Source of the DNA: MWCO01 sp964488865
GTDB lineage: Bacteria; Myxococcota_A; Polyangia; Polyangiales; Polyangiaceae
Reading direction: 5' to 3'
Assembly (NCBI GenBank): GCA_964488865.1
Contig: CAZAWR010000014.1
Location: 73,588-137,587, forward strand
DNA: 64,000 bases
The position numbers were made by a program, and so were the translations under genes. Each line of letters begins with the position of its first letter. Position 1 is the first letter of the stretch. The notes beneath the pieces are model-generated. The model saw nothing but the letters and a program-made list of their open reading frames with translations. It did no database searches and had not been told where the DNA came from. Positions 53,170 to 62,249 of the stretch are shown piece by piece.

Positions 53170-54347
53170 GTCCCATCGACATGAGCCCCGAAGGCGCGGG
53201 TCCTGCTTCCCGGCCCCTTCCCGCTCCCATGGGCACTCGCCTGTCCGTCTGCGTCGGAGGCGGCGGCGTCGGCAAGACCACCACCTCCGCCGCACTCGCT
53301 CTGAGCCTGGCCCGCCGACAGCGTCGCACCCTCGTCATCACCGTGGACCCCGCGCGCCGTCTCGCAGACGCCCTCGGCACGGACGTGGGAAGGCACGCAC
53401 AGCCCGTGAAGCTCGCCGGAGCCGGAGGGTTCCTCTACGCCCGGATGCCAGACTCGCGCATGTCCCTGGACGACTTCGTGCTCTGGCTGTTCGAGGACCC
53501 GGTCCAGCGCAAGCGCGTGATGGACAACCCGGCCTATCAGGAGCTGGGCGACTCTCTCGCTGGCGTGCACGAGCTGATCACGATCGGGCTCTTGCAAACC
53601 GAGATCGACAGCGGACACTGGGACGAGGTCGTGCTGGACACGGCGCCTTCGCGACACGCCCTCGCGTTCTTGACCTATCCCACGCGTCTGCTGGGGCTGC
53701 TCGAGGCCAAGGCGCTGTCGTGGCTCGCAGCCCTGTCCGCCACCGCGGACCCGTCGCAGGCCGAAGCCAAGCCCAAGTCCGGTCTGTTCGAGTGGGGGCG
53801 GTCCAAGGCCGAAGCGATCATGGGCAAGATCGTGGGCCTCGAGGGACTCCGCAACCTGTCGGCGCTCTTCGCCGACATGGTGTCTGTTCGCGAGCGATGG
53901 GCCGGACTCGCACGCCGTACGGACCACCTGCTCCGCAACCCATCGACGCGATACCTGATTATCGGCGCCCCCACGGGTGGCGCCATGGCCGACGCGGCGT
54001 TTCTCGTCGAGAACCTCGGACGCAACGGCCTCAGAGCTTCCGCGATCGTGCTCAACCGTGCCGAAAGCGAACCACCCCTCTGCGAGCAGCGCGTACTGCA
54101 AAGCATCGTCGGCGGCATCCCCGACGTACCCGAGGACCAAACGGAGGCGCTTCGTCGCACGCTCGAGACCATGCAGGAAGAGCACCGGATGCGAGGGGAC
54201 GCTGCACACCGTGCGATCCAGGGGCTGCAGGAGATCGCCCCCGCGGGCACCCACGTCATCCGGCTGCCGTTCATCCACCGGTCCGAACCGAGTGCCATCG
54301 TGATCGCCCTTGCGGACTCCTGGCACGAGAGCGGCTCGGACCTGTAG
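53166..54347 (+). CDS. ArsA/Get3-type ATPase (second of pair)
   Basis: 393 residues from the overlapping GTG at 53166, with P-loop GGGGVGKTT (31-39), DPARRLADALG (the switch I-like motif of ArsA/Get3) and VLDTAPSRHALAFL (switch II). A long helical middle (about 215-265) and a C-terminal part with LPFIHRSEP fit the family. Possible roles are client-protein or anion handling. It ends 3 bp from the end of the oppositely oriented SPFH gene. Confidence 0.87.
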   Translation: MSPIDMSPEGAGPASRPLPAPMGTRLSVCVGGGGVGKTTTSAALALSLARRQRRTLVITVDPARRLADALGTDVGRHAQPVKLAGAGGFLYARMPDSRMSLDDFVLWLFEDPVQRKRVMDNPAYQELGDSLAGVHELITIGLLQTEIDSGHWDEVVLDTAPSRHALAFLTYPTRLLGLLEAKALSWLAALSATADPSQAEAKPKSGLFEWGRSKAEAIMGKIVGLEGLRNLSALFADMVSVRERWAGLARRTDHLLRNPSTRYLIIGAPTGGAMADAAFLVENLGRNGLRASAIVLNRAESEPPLCEQRVLQSIVGGIPDVPEDQTEALRRTLETMQEEHRMRGDAAHRAIQGLQEIAPAGTHVIRLPFIHRSEPSAIVIALADSWHESGSDL

Positions 54348-54350
54348 GGC

Positions 54351-54941
54351 CTATCGAGCGATCGCGGAAAGATAGCCCACGTCATCGGTCACCTCCCGAA
54401 GACGAAGCTCACCGAGTTCCAACCCAATGCTCGTGAAATCGTGCTCGACCTCCTCCGAGATCGCGCGCTCGGCGTTCGCCCTGTCCTCGACAAGCATCTC
54501 CGGAGTCACCTTGGCGACAACCCCCGCCGTGGCCTCCACCACGGCATCGCTCGCGAGCCGGAGGATCTGCTCGCGCGACTTGCCCAACAGGCGCAGCGCC
54601 GCCTTGTCGAGGGCGGGACGCTCACCCGCGACCCGCACGTGGGCCATCACCTCGATCCACAAGGGAACGAACGCCTTGCTCCGTACCAAAACGCGCTCCT
54701 CCACGATCAGGTTCGTGAGGTCGAGCTGGTCCAGGGTTTCCAACAGGGGCAGCACCACGACTCGTCCACCCCTCACGCATCGGTAACCCAGGGTCTCTCC
54801 ACCTGCCGATCGTTGCACCCCCGACACGATCAAGACCTGGTTGGGCGATGCCACATGGATCATCTTGGCAACCATCACGATGGTCAAGAGCACCCAAATC
54901 ACCCCAACCACGACCGGTACCGCAATCAACGCGGGTGTCAT
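54351..54941 (-). CDS. Short SPFH/flotillin-like membrane protein
   Basis: 196 residues: an N-terminal membrane helix (4-26) then a single SPFH-like domain (NQVLIVSG, GYRCVRGGRVVVLPLLETLDQLDL, RVAGERPALDKAALRLLG). It lacks the long flotillin coiled-coil tail. Its ATG overlaps the stop of its paralog as ATGA. It may form membrane microdomain scaffolds with that paralog. Confidence 0.8.
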   Translation of the reverse strand: MTPALIAVPVVVGVIWVLLTIVMVAKMIHVASPNQVLIVSGVQRSAGGETLGYRCVRGGRVVVLPLLETLDQLDLTNLIVEERVLVRSKAFVPLWIEVMAHVRVAGERPALDKAALRLLGKSREQILRLASDAVVEATAGVVAKVTPEMLVEDRANAERAISEEVEHDFTSIGLELGELRLREVTDDVGYLSAIAR

Positions 54942-55822
54942 CGTCGCGCCTCCGACTTCCGAATTTCGGCGTCGCGCAGAACCTTCGCGATCGTTCCCCT
55001 ACCCAAGCTGCCCACGTAGCCCTGCGCGTCGTCCACCGACCGGATGAACACGGCCTCGAACGACAGGCCGAGCTTACGCATGCTCTCGTCCGCAGCCTCG
55101 ATGATGCGGTGGCGCAATGCGAGACGGTCTTCGATGATCTCTTCTGGGGTCATGCCCGCGATCGCCTCGCGAGCAGCTCCCTCGATCGTCTGGGCCGCGA
55201 CCGACACAATCTGTTCTTGGGACTGACCCAGGAATCGCTCGGCCGCGTCGTGAACTCCCTGCAAGGAGGGGTCGATCCCAACCCAGGCAACCAGGTCGAC
55301 GGTCAAGGGGAGCCCACCGCGGGAGAATGCTCCCTGGAGGCGAGTCTCGACACGCATCAAGGAAAGATCGAGCGCATGGGATTGCTCGACCATCGGCATG
55401 CGCACGACCCGACCTGCGCGAACGACCCGGTAGCCGCTCACGGTCCCATCGGGCCACCGGTGGCGACGACCACTGATCACGAGAGCCTGGTTGGGGGGAA
55501 CGACCTCGAGGCCATGGGAGAACACGAGCACCATCCCTGCGAACATCAAGATCGGAAGCACCATCCCTGCCACGACGTCGAGGTCCAATCCCACGGCGAT
55601 GAGCGCGGCGGCCGTCACGGCGACCGTGAGCAGGACCAGAACGACGATTCCCCCCCCTGGACGCCGGGCACCACGCCGCACGGGACGCACGGAACCCAAT
55701 GGGTTGCCCGTCCGCCGATCTCCCCCCTTCATCTCCGAGATTTCACGCTGCGCGAACTCGAGGTCTCGCTCGAGCTGCTCGGCCTTCTGACGCCACGCGT
55801 CTCGATCGTCTCGGTAGCCCAT
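54938..55822 (-). CDS. SPFH-domain membrane protein with N-terminal coiled coil
   Basis: 294 residues from the ATG at 55822 (ribosome binding site GGGAGAAGG). A short coiled coil (1-40), two hydrophobic segments (about 60-105) and an SPFH domain (NQALVISGRRHRWPDGTVSGYRVVRAGRVVRMPMVEQ...). It shares the GYRVVRxGRVV pattern with its neighbour, indicating duplication. They probably make one hetero-oligomer. Convergent with the ATPase pair. Confidence 0.82.
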   Translation of the reverse strand: MGYRDDRDAWRQKAEQLERDLEFAQREISEMKGGDRRTGNPLGSVRPVRRGARRPGGGIVVLVLLTVAVTAAALIAVGLDLDVVAGMVLPILMFAGMVLVFSHGLEVVPPNQALVISGRRHRWPDGTVSGYRVVRAGRVVRMPMVEQSHALDLSLMRVETRLQGAFSRGGLPLTVDLVAWVGIDPSLQGVHDAAERFLGQSQEQIVSVAAQTIEGAAREAIAGMTPEEIIEDRLALRHRIIEAADESMRKLGLSFEAVFIRSVDDAQGYVGSLGRGTIAKVLRDAEIRKSEARR

Positions 55823-55879
55823 GCCTTCTCCCTCGCCGCGACCCACCCTTCTCGCAGCTCAGCCTATCACCGCCCGCCA

Positions 55880-56962
55880 TCACAGACAGCAGAGCGCGCC
55901 CGTCCAGTGCCCCGCACAGCTTGCGAACGTTCCCGCAACGCACTGGCTCACGTTCTCCACACAGCAGACCGATCCGGTCCAATGCTCCTGCGGGTCGTTG
56001 CAGTAACTCCAGGACCCTTCCACGCACACGGACACTCCCTCCACGCAACAGACATCCCCCGTCCAATGCGACTTGGCGTCGTTGCAGTACCCCCACGTTC
56101 CCGGCGCGCACATCGTCGGCCCCTCGACGCAGCAAAGCTCACCCGTCCAATGCTCTCCCGCGTCATTGCAGTAGCTCCACGTCCCGGATGCGCACACGGT
56201 CACGTCTTCGACACAACACAAGCTCCCCGTCCAGTGCTCTCCCGCGTCGCTACAGTAGCTCCACGTCCCCGCCACGCACTGCGTGACACCCGTGACGCAG
56301 CAGAGCGACCCCGTCCATGATTCCTTCGGGTCCGTGCAGTAGGCCGCGGTCCCGGCGACGCACTGGACTGGGGGGCACGTTCCGCAGTCCTGCGGGCAAG
56401 ACGAACACGTCTCGGTCCCATTGCAGTCCCCGTCCGGGCACGCTGGGGGACACGCCCCACAATCTTGCGGGCAAGTCTGGCAACTTTCGGTCCCGTTGCA
56501 GTCCCCGTCAGGGCACGTCGGCGGGCACGCTCCACAGTCTTGGGGACACGTCTGGCAATTCTCCTCCCCGTTGCAGTCCCCGTCAGGGCACGACGGTGGG
56601 TTTCCTCCTGTGCCCCCGGTCCCTCCGGTCGTTGAACCTCCGCTCCCGCCGACCGGTCCCCCGCCCGTACCTCCTGTCGCGCCGCCCGTACCTCCTGTCG
56701 CGCCGCCCGTGCCTCCTGTCGCGCCGCCCGTACCTCCCGTGCCCCCCGTGGCTGCTCCTCCGCTTCCTCCTGCGTCGGGCCAGGTTCCCGCGTCACCCAC
56801 CGAGCCACCCGCGCTCGCGTCGTCTCCCCCATCCCAGGTTCCGCCGCCCGCGGCGCCCGCCACGGGCCGATCGACGTCATCAAACGCGGTGCACGCCGGC
56901 ACCGCAGCAAGCACGACCGCAAGCCACAGCGCCCTGCGTTCGCACGCGGGACAGGGGAACAT
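55880..56962 (-). CDS. Cys-rich repeat lipoprotein
   Basis: 360 residues: lipobox AVPAC, a Gly-Thr linker, three copies of CPDGDCNGxExCxxCPQDCGxCPP, then six copies of a ~27-residue module with WSYCNDAGEHWTGxLCCVE as core. The first repeat is shared by other Deltaproteobacterial exported proteins. The second, with paired Cys and Trp, I do not recognise. It is probably a surface or periplasmic structure. A 21-bp minisatellite encodes part of its linker. Confidence 0.82.
   Translation of the reverse strand: MFPCPACERRALWLAVVLAAVPACTAFDDVDRPVAGAAGGGTWDGGDDASAGGSVGDAGTWPDAGGSGGAATGGTGGTGGATGGTGGATGGTGGATGGTGGGPVGGSGGSTTGGTGGTGGNPPSCPDGDCNGEENCQTCPQDCGACPPTCPDGDCNGTESCQTCPQDCGACPPACPDGDCNGTETCSSCPQDCGTCPPVQCVAGTAAYCTDPKESWTGSLCCVTGVTQCVAGTWSYCSDAGEHWTGSLCCVEDVTVCASGTWSYCNDAGEHWTGELCCVEGPTMCAPGTWGYCNDAKSHWTGDVCCVEGVSVCVEGSWSYCNDPQEHWTGSVCCVENVSQCVAGTFASCAGHWTGALCCL
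56661..56744 (-). repeat. 21-bp tandem repeat, four copies
   Basis: Four units of CCGCCCGTACCTCCTGTCGC plus one base encode Gly-Ala-Thr-Gly-Gly-Thr-Gly of the linker. Copies differ at only a few positions. Confidence 0.85.
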
Positions 56963-57013
56963 GGTTCGAAGTCTACCAGGAGGTAACCGGCTCGCCCAAT
57001 GCCGAACTCGCGG

Positions 57014-57241
57014 TCAGCTCCCGTTGGGTCTTCCGACCAGCGAGTCGTCTTGCACGACCAATCGAGCCAGCGTCGCGAACTCCTGTCCTGGGACAAACGA
57101 CGTCGCGAAGGGCAGGTCGGTTCGCCGTGAGTACGACCTGGACCAGGGATCATCGCCGAGCCAGAAGTAGTAGTCCTCGAGATCCCTGGGAGCGACCGTG
57201 AGGGTGCCACGACCCTTGCGGGGACAGCAAGACTGGTTCAC
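57014..57241 (-). CDS. Possible 75-residue protein beside the deiminase remnant
   Basis: A GTG at 57241 overlapping the deiminase stop (GTGA) opens a 75-codon frame. The product has natural-looking sequence (DLEDYYFWLGDDPW, VPGQEFATLARLVVQDD), but third-position GC is lower than in neighbouring genes. No family was recognised. It may be a piece of the same decayed gene cluster or a true small gene. Confidence 0.35.
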   Translation of the reverse strand: MNQSCCPRKGRGTLTVAPRDLEDYYFWLGDDPWSRSYSRRTDLPFATSFVPGQEFATLARLVVQDDSLVGRPNGS

Positions 57242-57726
57242 AGCGACGACGGGATGGCGTCCGCGAATTGAGGCACGACCGGCTCGCGTGTCGCGTTCGT
57301 CGCGCAGTGCACGTTGCCCAGGTTGTGCTGGTACACGGCGTCGTCCACCCAGACCACGTCGAGCCCCAGGGCTTGCAGACGGGTCGCAGTCACGTCGCGC
57401 TCCGCCTGCCACATGTCCGTGTCACCCGCGACGAAGGCTCCCCCGAGGAACACGCCGTTGATGGGGTTCGACCAATCGGAGTGGCCATCGGTGTAGAACA
57501 GGGGAAGTTCCACGACTGCACTCTCGTCGAGGTTCAGGAGCGCGAGAACGCCTTCGTACTGCACCGTCGAGCCGTTCACCACGTAGCTCCCACCTTGGAC
57601 TTTACCAGAAGGCAGCCCGATTCCCACCCCATCACCAACCTTCGCGCGAAGGATCGGGAGGCTCACGACATGCAAAAGGGAGCTTGGTGCGTCTGCCAAG
57701 CCCAAACCGATCGGAGATCTTTTCAT
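57238..57726 (-). pseudogene. Truncated protein-arginine deiminase (C-terminal fragment)
   Basis: 163 codons ending with the active-site block LGNVHCATNATREP, the counterpart of GEVHCGTN in PAD enzymes, which carries the catalytic Cys. Upstream NPINGVFLGG and LGLDVVWVDDAVYQHNLG also fit the end of a PAD catalytic domain. The first several hundred residues, with the other catalytic Asp and His, are missing. The apparent ATG overlaps the start of the oppositely oriented beta-propeller gene by 2 bp, so the 5' part was probably lost by rearrangement. It has no good ribosome binding site. Confidence 0.68.
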
Positions 57727-59620
57727 GCGCGGAGCAACGGGTTGGACCGGAGCCGTCACGATCGCGATGCTGGCATGCGGAGGGGGCGGAGAGAGCAAGC
57801 AGCAGACGTCCAAGGGCGGAAGCGGCGGAACCTCCACGGACGCCGGCATCGACGCGGATATCCCCACGGACTCCGCATCGGGTGGCGCAGGGGGCGATGC
57901 GGCCCCCGAGCCGGAAGCCGGTCCCCCCATGGACCACCAGGAATTCTGCAGCGCCGACGGGTGGTGTTGGGTCAAGCCCGCTCCCCAAGGCAACGACCTG
58001 TGGCACGTCGCCGTCCACGGTCCGGACAACGTGTGGGCCTCGGGCATGGACATGGTCATGCACTACGACGGGACGACCTGGTCGGAGCGAACGGAGTGGC
58101 TGTCCCAACCGATCCTCCGCATGTGGGTGGCCGGACAAGACGACGTGTGGGGGCTCGGCTTCCAGGGGGGCATCCTGCACTTCGACGGCTCCGGCTGGTC
58201 GGTCGACCACGCGTCGCCGCAGGTCTTCCACGGGATCTGGGGAGCAGATGCGAAGAACCTTTGGGCGGTGGGCAACGGCGGGACCGCGCTGAACTACCGT
58301 GGGGTTTGGGCGCTGGCGTCAACGGGTACGAAGGGCGATCTGATGGCCGTGTGGGGCACCGCAGCGGACGACATCTGGTCGGTCGGCGCAACCGAGGATG
58401 GCAAGGGATTGGTGCTTCACTGGAACGGCAATGCTTGGTCGACCGCATCGGAAGGGTTGGGCGGCGGCTTGCTAGACATCCACGGTTCCGGAGCCGCGGA
58501 TGTCTGGGCCGTGGGCGATGCCGACGGCGTGCTGCACTACGACGGCTCGTTGTGGACGTCGGTCAGCGGACCTGGGAGCGAGGCGCTCGTTCGGGTGTGG
58601 GCGGGGGCTCCGAACGACGTCTGGGTGCTTACGGAGGGCACACACGTGCATCGTTACGATGGCGAGACCTGGACGGCGCAAGCCCCTGATCCGCTTGGGG
58701 CTTCCGTTCGAGACTTGCAGGGGAGCGCGGCAGGTGACGTCTGGGTGGTCGGCGACCATGGGCTTGCAGCACACCATGACGCGACCACTTGGAAGGGTGT
58801 CCCAGAGAATGCGGACCTGCGAGACCTGCTGGGTGTATGGGGCGCGTCGCCGACGGACCTTTGGGCCGTGGGCGCCGAGGGAGCCATCCGTCACTACGAT
58901 GGGACGGGGTGGACGACAGTGGACGGGGGAACCTCCGAGACGCTTCGTGCCGTCTGGGGGCGGGACGCGTCGGAGGTCTGGGCGGTCGGAGACAACGGCA
59001 CGGTGTTGCGATACGACGGCGCGCAGTGGTCTCTCGCGCCGTGTCCGGAGGCCGGAGGGGCGATGCTTCGGGGCATCTGGTCCCCCACGCCGGGCGACGT
59101 ATGGGTCACCGGAGAAGCGGGACTGGTGGTTCGGTGGGATGGTTCCGACTGGAGCGTGTCCCAGGCATCAGGCGCAGAGTACGACCTGATGGCGATCTGG
59201 GGTTCGTCGACCAGCGACGTGTGGGCGGTGGGCACGGATGCGTCCATCGTGCACTTCAACGGCGATGGCTGGCAGTACACCGATCTCGGGGACGTGCCCG
59301 GGACGTTCTGGACCGTGTGGGGGACGGCGTCGAACAACGTGATCGTGATGGGGGACGCGTACAGCTTCCTGTGGAACGGCCAGAAGTGGTCGATCATGGA
59401 GGGGGAGATGCATCACCCGATCGGGGCGCACCCGATCGCGGGGGACAACATCTGGGTGGTGAGCGACGTGGGAGGGACGGCGCACTGGGATGGCATCGCG
59501 TACGAGAAGGTGGATGCGCCGATGAGGACGAAGCTGCGCGGCATCTGGGGGCATGGGACGTCGGAAGCCTGGGCCGTGGGCGACCATGGCACGATCCTGC
59601 GCTGGCTCGCGAGCGAATGA
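57725..59620 (+). CDS. Beta-propeller repeat lipoprotein
   Basis: 631 residues; ATG with GGAG eight bases upstream; lipobox MLAC. After a Gly/Asp-rich linker come about eleven repeats of ~42 residues built on DVWAVGDNGTVLHYDGxxW, as in BNR/galactose-oxidase-like propellers. The number of blades would allow one or two propellers. Likely a surface-exposed binding protein. No enzymatic residues recognised. Confidence 0.88.
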   Translation: MRGATGWTGAVTIAMLACGGGGESKQQTSKGGSGGTSTDAGIDADIPTDSASGGAGGDAAPEPEAGPPMDHQEFCSADGWCWVKPAPQGNDLWHVAVHGPDNVWASGMDMVMHYDGTTWSERTEWLSQPILRMWVAGQDDVWGLGFQGGILHFDGSGWSVDHASPQVFHGIWGADAKNLWAVGNGGTALNYRGVWALASTGTKGDLMAVWGTAADDIWSVGATEDGKGLVLHWNGNAWSTASEGLGGGLLDIHGSGAADVWAVGDADGVLHYDGSLWTSVSGPGSEALVRVWAGAPNDVWVLTEGTHVHRYDGETWTAQAPDPLGASVRDLQGSAAGDVWVVGDHGLAAHHDATTWKGVPENADLRDLLGVWGASPTDLWAVGAEGAIRHYDGTGWTTVDGGTSETLRAVWGRDASEVWAVGDNGTVLRYDGAQWSLAPCPEAGGAMLRGIWSPTPGDVWVTGEAGLVVRWDGSDWSVSQASGAEYDLMAIWGSSTSDVWAVGTDASIVHFNGDGWQYTDLGDVPGTFWTVWGTASNNVIVMGDAYSFLWNGQKWSIMEGEMHHPIGAHPIAGDNIWVVSDVGGTAHWDGIAYEKVDAPMRTKLRGIWGHGTSEAWAVGDHGTILRWLASE

Positions 59621-59693
59621 ACCACCCGCGGTCCGCGGACTGCTTGGTAGGGTTCTCGAAGTCTCGGCCCTTTGCGCGGCCGAAGTCGGGGGG

Positions 59694-60872
59694 CTACTTC
59701 ACGACGGTGGGACAGCCGAGCTCGATCTCGACCTTGTCCTTCTGCCCAGTGAGGAGCTGATCGCACAACTCGCCGTGGATTTCGAGGGCGTCGGTGCCAC
59801 CCCCGACGTAGGACCACCCGTCGTCCGGGTCTTGCGGGACGAGCACGCCGTCCACGTAGACGTTGACGAGGCCCTCTTGGAATTTCGAGGGGTCGGTATC
59901 CTTGGGCACGAGAAAGACGCAGCTCGTGAGAAAGCGGGACGCGATCTCGTCAACGGCCTTCGTCATCTCGTCCACGAAGCTACTCGCGCCGATCTGGTAG
60001 TGGCAGCAGGTGGCGTTGTTCGATCCGCAGCTGTTGTCCTGGAAAGGATGCTGGGGGTCGAACACGGACAGGTCTGGGTTGCAGCCCGGAGTGCGGTCCG
60101 CGCCGCCACGGTGGGCCAGGTGGGAGAGGGCGTCGGTGGCTGCCCCCTCGATACCGATCGCGAAGGTCCTCATGCCGTCTTTCTGGAAGGCATCCTCGAC
60201 CATCTGGTAGATGGTGTCGCTGTTCGAGCCGCAGTTCCAGGCGCCGTCGGTGAGCAGCATCACCCCTTTGTTGCCGGAGCCTGGGATGGTCCGAAGGTGG
60301 TCGTAGGCGGCCAGCAGCGCCTTGTCCGTGGGGGTGTTGCCCCAGGGGGACAGCTTGAACCAACTGACGAGCGCGGGGCCGTTGACGCTCATGGGAGCGA
60401 TGTCGACGGCGGGTTCAAGATCGACGCCACAGCCGTCGGAGGAGCTGGGATAGAGGATCAAGCCCACGCGCGCGTCAGGCGGGAACTGGGGGAGGACCGC
60501 TTGCATGGCCTCGTAGACGAGTTCCGCCTTGGTGGGGTCACCGAGATCCGGCTCCTGACCCCTGGGGTCTTCGGTCATCGAATAGGACCGGTCGACGACG
60601 AACAGCAGAGATCCAGGCTCTCGTTCGGTCGGGATCGTGGCGTAGCCACATCCGCCGTCGGGACCGAAACGGGCGTCGTCCGTGGACGCATCGACGAAGG
60701 GTGCATCGCCTCCGGAACCTGACGTGCCACCGGAGAATCCACCGGTGGCGCCCTGACCGGCCGAGCCGCTGGCCCCCGCGTAGTCCTCACCGACGGTCGC
60801 GTTCGCCGAACAGCCACTCCCGCAGAGAGAGGCCACAAGAACCGTTGCCCCAGCGATGTCGTAGCGATGCAT
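59694..60872 (-). CDS. VWA-domain lipoprotein
   Basis: 392 residues; signal ending GSGC, Gly/Ser linker, then a von Willebrand factor A domain with intact MIDAS: D94-R-S96-Y-S98, Thr in NTPTDKAL and Asp in LLTDGAWN. Such domains bind ligands through a metal. A Cys-rich insertion (NSCGSNNATCCHYQ) and C-terminal beta part follow. Last gene of the ECF-sigma cluster; probably a surface product of that regulon. Confidence 0.9.
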   Translation of the reverse strand: MHRYDIAGATVLVASLCGSGCSANATVGEDYAGASGSAGQGATGGFSGGTSGSGGDAPFVDASTDDARFGPDGGCGYATIPTEREPGSLLFVVDRSYSMTEDPRGQEPDLGDPTKAELVYEAMQAVLPQFPPDARVGLILYPSSSDGCGVDLEPAVDIAPMSVNGPALVSWFKLSPWGNTPTDKALLAAYDHLRTIPGSGNKGVMLLTDGAWNCGSNSDTIYQMVEDAFQKDGMRTFAIGIEGAATDALSHLAHRGGADRTPGCNPDLSVFDPQHPFQDNSCGSNNATCCHYQIGASSFVDEMTKAVDEIASRFLTSCVFLVPKDTDPSKFQEGLVNVYVDGVLVPQDPDDGWSYVGGGTDALEIHGELCDQLLTGQKDKVEIELGCPTVVK

Positions 60873-60913
60873 GTCCCTGTATGCTCCCGCGCCCGCGCTC
60901 CTTCACACTTTCT

Positions 60914-61642
60914 TCACGGCGTCCCGAGACCGATCGCAGAGCGGATCTGGTCCGAATAGGGGCTCTTGGGGAAGCGCTCGACGAAACGTTTCGCACGGCT
61001 CTTCGCCTCGCCTCCGCGACCCGCCCTCTGGAGGCAGGAGATCGCGAGCGCCTCACGCTCCTGGTATAGCATTCCGCGGGCAAACCGCCTGTGTCCCTCG
61101 TCGGCCATGCGGGCTGCGACCGCAGGGTTGCTCGACGCCGCGCCCCGCACGGAGGCAAGGTGCTCGAGCTCCTCGCGATAGAGCTGTTCTTGGCTCTTTG
61201 GCGTCGCAGACACCGCCCCCTTGGACACTGTGGTTTCGAGCACCGGGAGCGACTCGGGCGCCACGATCGGCTCGTCAAGGTCCCCCAGCTCCAGGTCCAC
61301 CGAGGCGGCAGGCGTGGATTCCTGGATGCCCGGCGGAGGCAGCGACACCGGGCCCGGCGCGCCACTTCGCACCGCCACCCCGGCGACGATGGCGGCGATT
61401 GCCAAGCCCGCTGCGCCGAGAGCCAGCGCCTTTGCAGCCCCGCCTCCCACGACTCCGCCGGCCCCGGCTCCCCCATCCGGCGGGGGCTGCCCTCCGGGTC
61501 CCCCGATCGCTTGCTGCAGCCTCGCCAATCCCGCGGACGTGTCGTAGGACTGGGGCGGCTTCTGCTGCAAGTGATGCAAGGCAGAGCGCACCTCGGAGGG
61601 CACACTCGAGTCGTCGAAGAGGCGAACAGGGTCCTGACTCAC
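60914..61642 (-). CDS. Membrane protein downstream of sigma factor (putative anti-sigma)
   Basis: 242 residues from the GTG at 61642, which has an AAGGAG site and overlaps the sigma-factor stop as GTGA. An N-terminal cytoplasmic part of about 70 residues is followed by one membrane helix (ALALGAAGLAIAAIVAGVAV) and a periplasmic part ending in a TPR-like helical repeat (AISCLQRAGRGGEAKSRAKRFVERFPKSPY). The layout fits an anti-sigma factor, but no ZAS-type zinc motif is seen. Confidence 0.75.
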   Translation of the reverse strand: MSQDPVRLFDDSSVPSEVRSALHHLQQKPPQSYDTSAGLARLQQAIGGPGGQPPPDGGAGAGGVVGGGAAKALALGAAGLAIAAIVAGVAVRSGAPGPVSLPPPGIQESTPAASVDLELGDLDEPIVAPESLPVLETTVSKGAVSATPKSQEQLYREELEHLASVRGAASSNPAVAARMADEGHRRFARGMLYQEREALAISCLQRAGRGGEAKSRAKRFVERFPKSPYSDQIRSAIGLGTP

Positions 61643-62229
61643 GCGCCGCTCCTTTCCTTGCCGGTGGTGCACAACGCAGCGGTCCCGACGATGCGCTGGT
61701 AAGCGTCGAGGAACTCTTTGCGCGCGTTGTGCAGCCGCGAGTAGACGGTGCCGACGGGGATGCCGAGGGCGTGCGCGATGGCATCGCAGCTCTCGCCTTC
61801 CAACTCGAACAGGACGAAGACGGCGCGCCGGTCCAGGTCGACGGTGGACAAGGCGCGCTGCACGAGGTCGAGGGTTTGGTGGCTCTCGGCGTTCTGGTAC
61901 GGGCTGGCGGAGGGTGAAGGGAGGGAGTCCGCGGTGGCCGGGTCGGGCAGCAGGCTCGAGCGCCTGCCCGCGCGACGGAACCCCATCGCGGTGCGGATGG
62001 CGATCTCCGCCAGCCAGGTCGTCGGTCGTGCCGGCCCCGGCGCGTATCCACCCCTTCGGTGGGCAACGAGAAACACGTCTTGCACGATGTCGTCCACGTC
62101 CTGGCCCTTGAAGCCCAAGCGAGCCACGAAGCCCGCCACGAAGGCAGCGTGCTGCCGGAAAAGGGCCTCGGCACCCATGGGTGCGGGGCTCTGCTCGTTG
62201 GGCTTGGTTGGCATGCCCAAAGACTTCAT
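61639..62229 (-). CDS. ECF-type RNA polymerase sigma factor
   Basis: 196 residues from the ATG at 62229. Region 2 is FRQHAAFVAGFVARLGFKGQDVDDIVQDVFLVAHRR with the usual DDIVQDVF helix, and region 4 is STVDLDRRAVFVLFELEGESCDAIAHALGIPVGTVYSRLHNARKEF, a helix-turn-helix for -35 recognition. It directs polymerase to stress or envelope promoters. Its gene follows the SP-bearing protein by 20 bp and overlaps the putative anti-sigma. Confidence 0.93.
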   Translation of the reverse strand: MKSLGMPTKPNEQSPAPMGAEALFRQHAAFVAGFVARLGFKGQDVDDIVQDVFLVAHRRGGYAPGPARPTTWLAEIAIRTAMGFRRAGRRSSLLPDPATADSLPSPSASPYQNAESHQTLDLVQRALSTVDLDRRAVFVLFELEGESCDAIAHALGIPVGTVYSRLHNARKEFLDAYQRIVGTAALCTTGKERSGA

Positions 62230-62249
62230 GTCCTCCGTCAGCCTCTCCT

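Noticed and set aside
53027..54436. Alternate plus-strand frame over the second ArsA-type ATPase
   Set aside because: Rich in Arg, Pro and His with no motif; the overlapping frame carries the P-loop and switch motifs.
57460..57490. GHSD in the deiminase remnant as the catalytic His-x-Asp of PAD
   Set aside because: It lies only about 60 residues before the Cys, whereas in intact PAD enzymes the His-x-Asp is far more distant.
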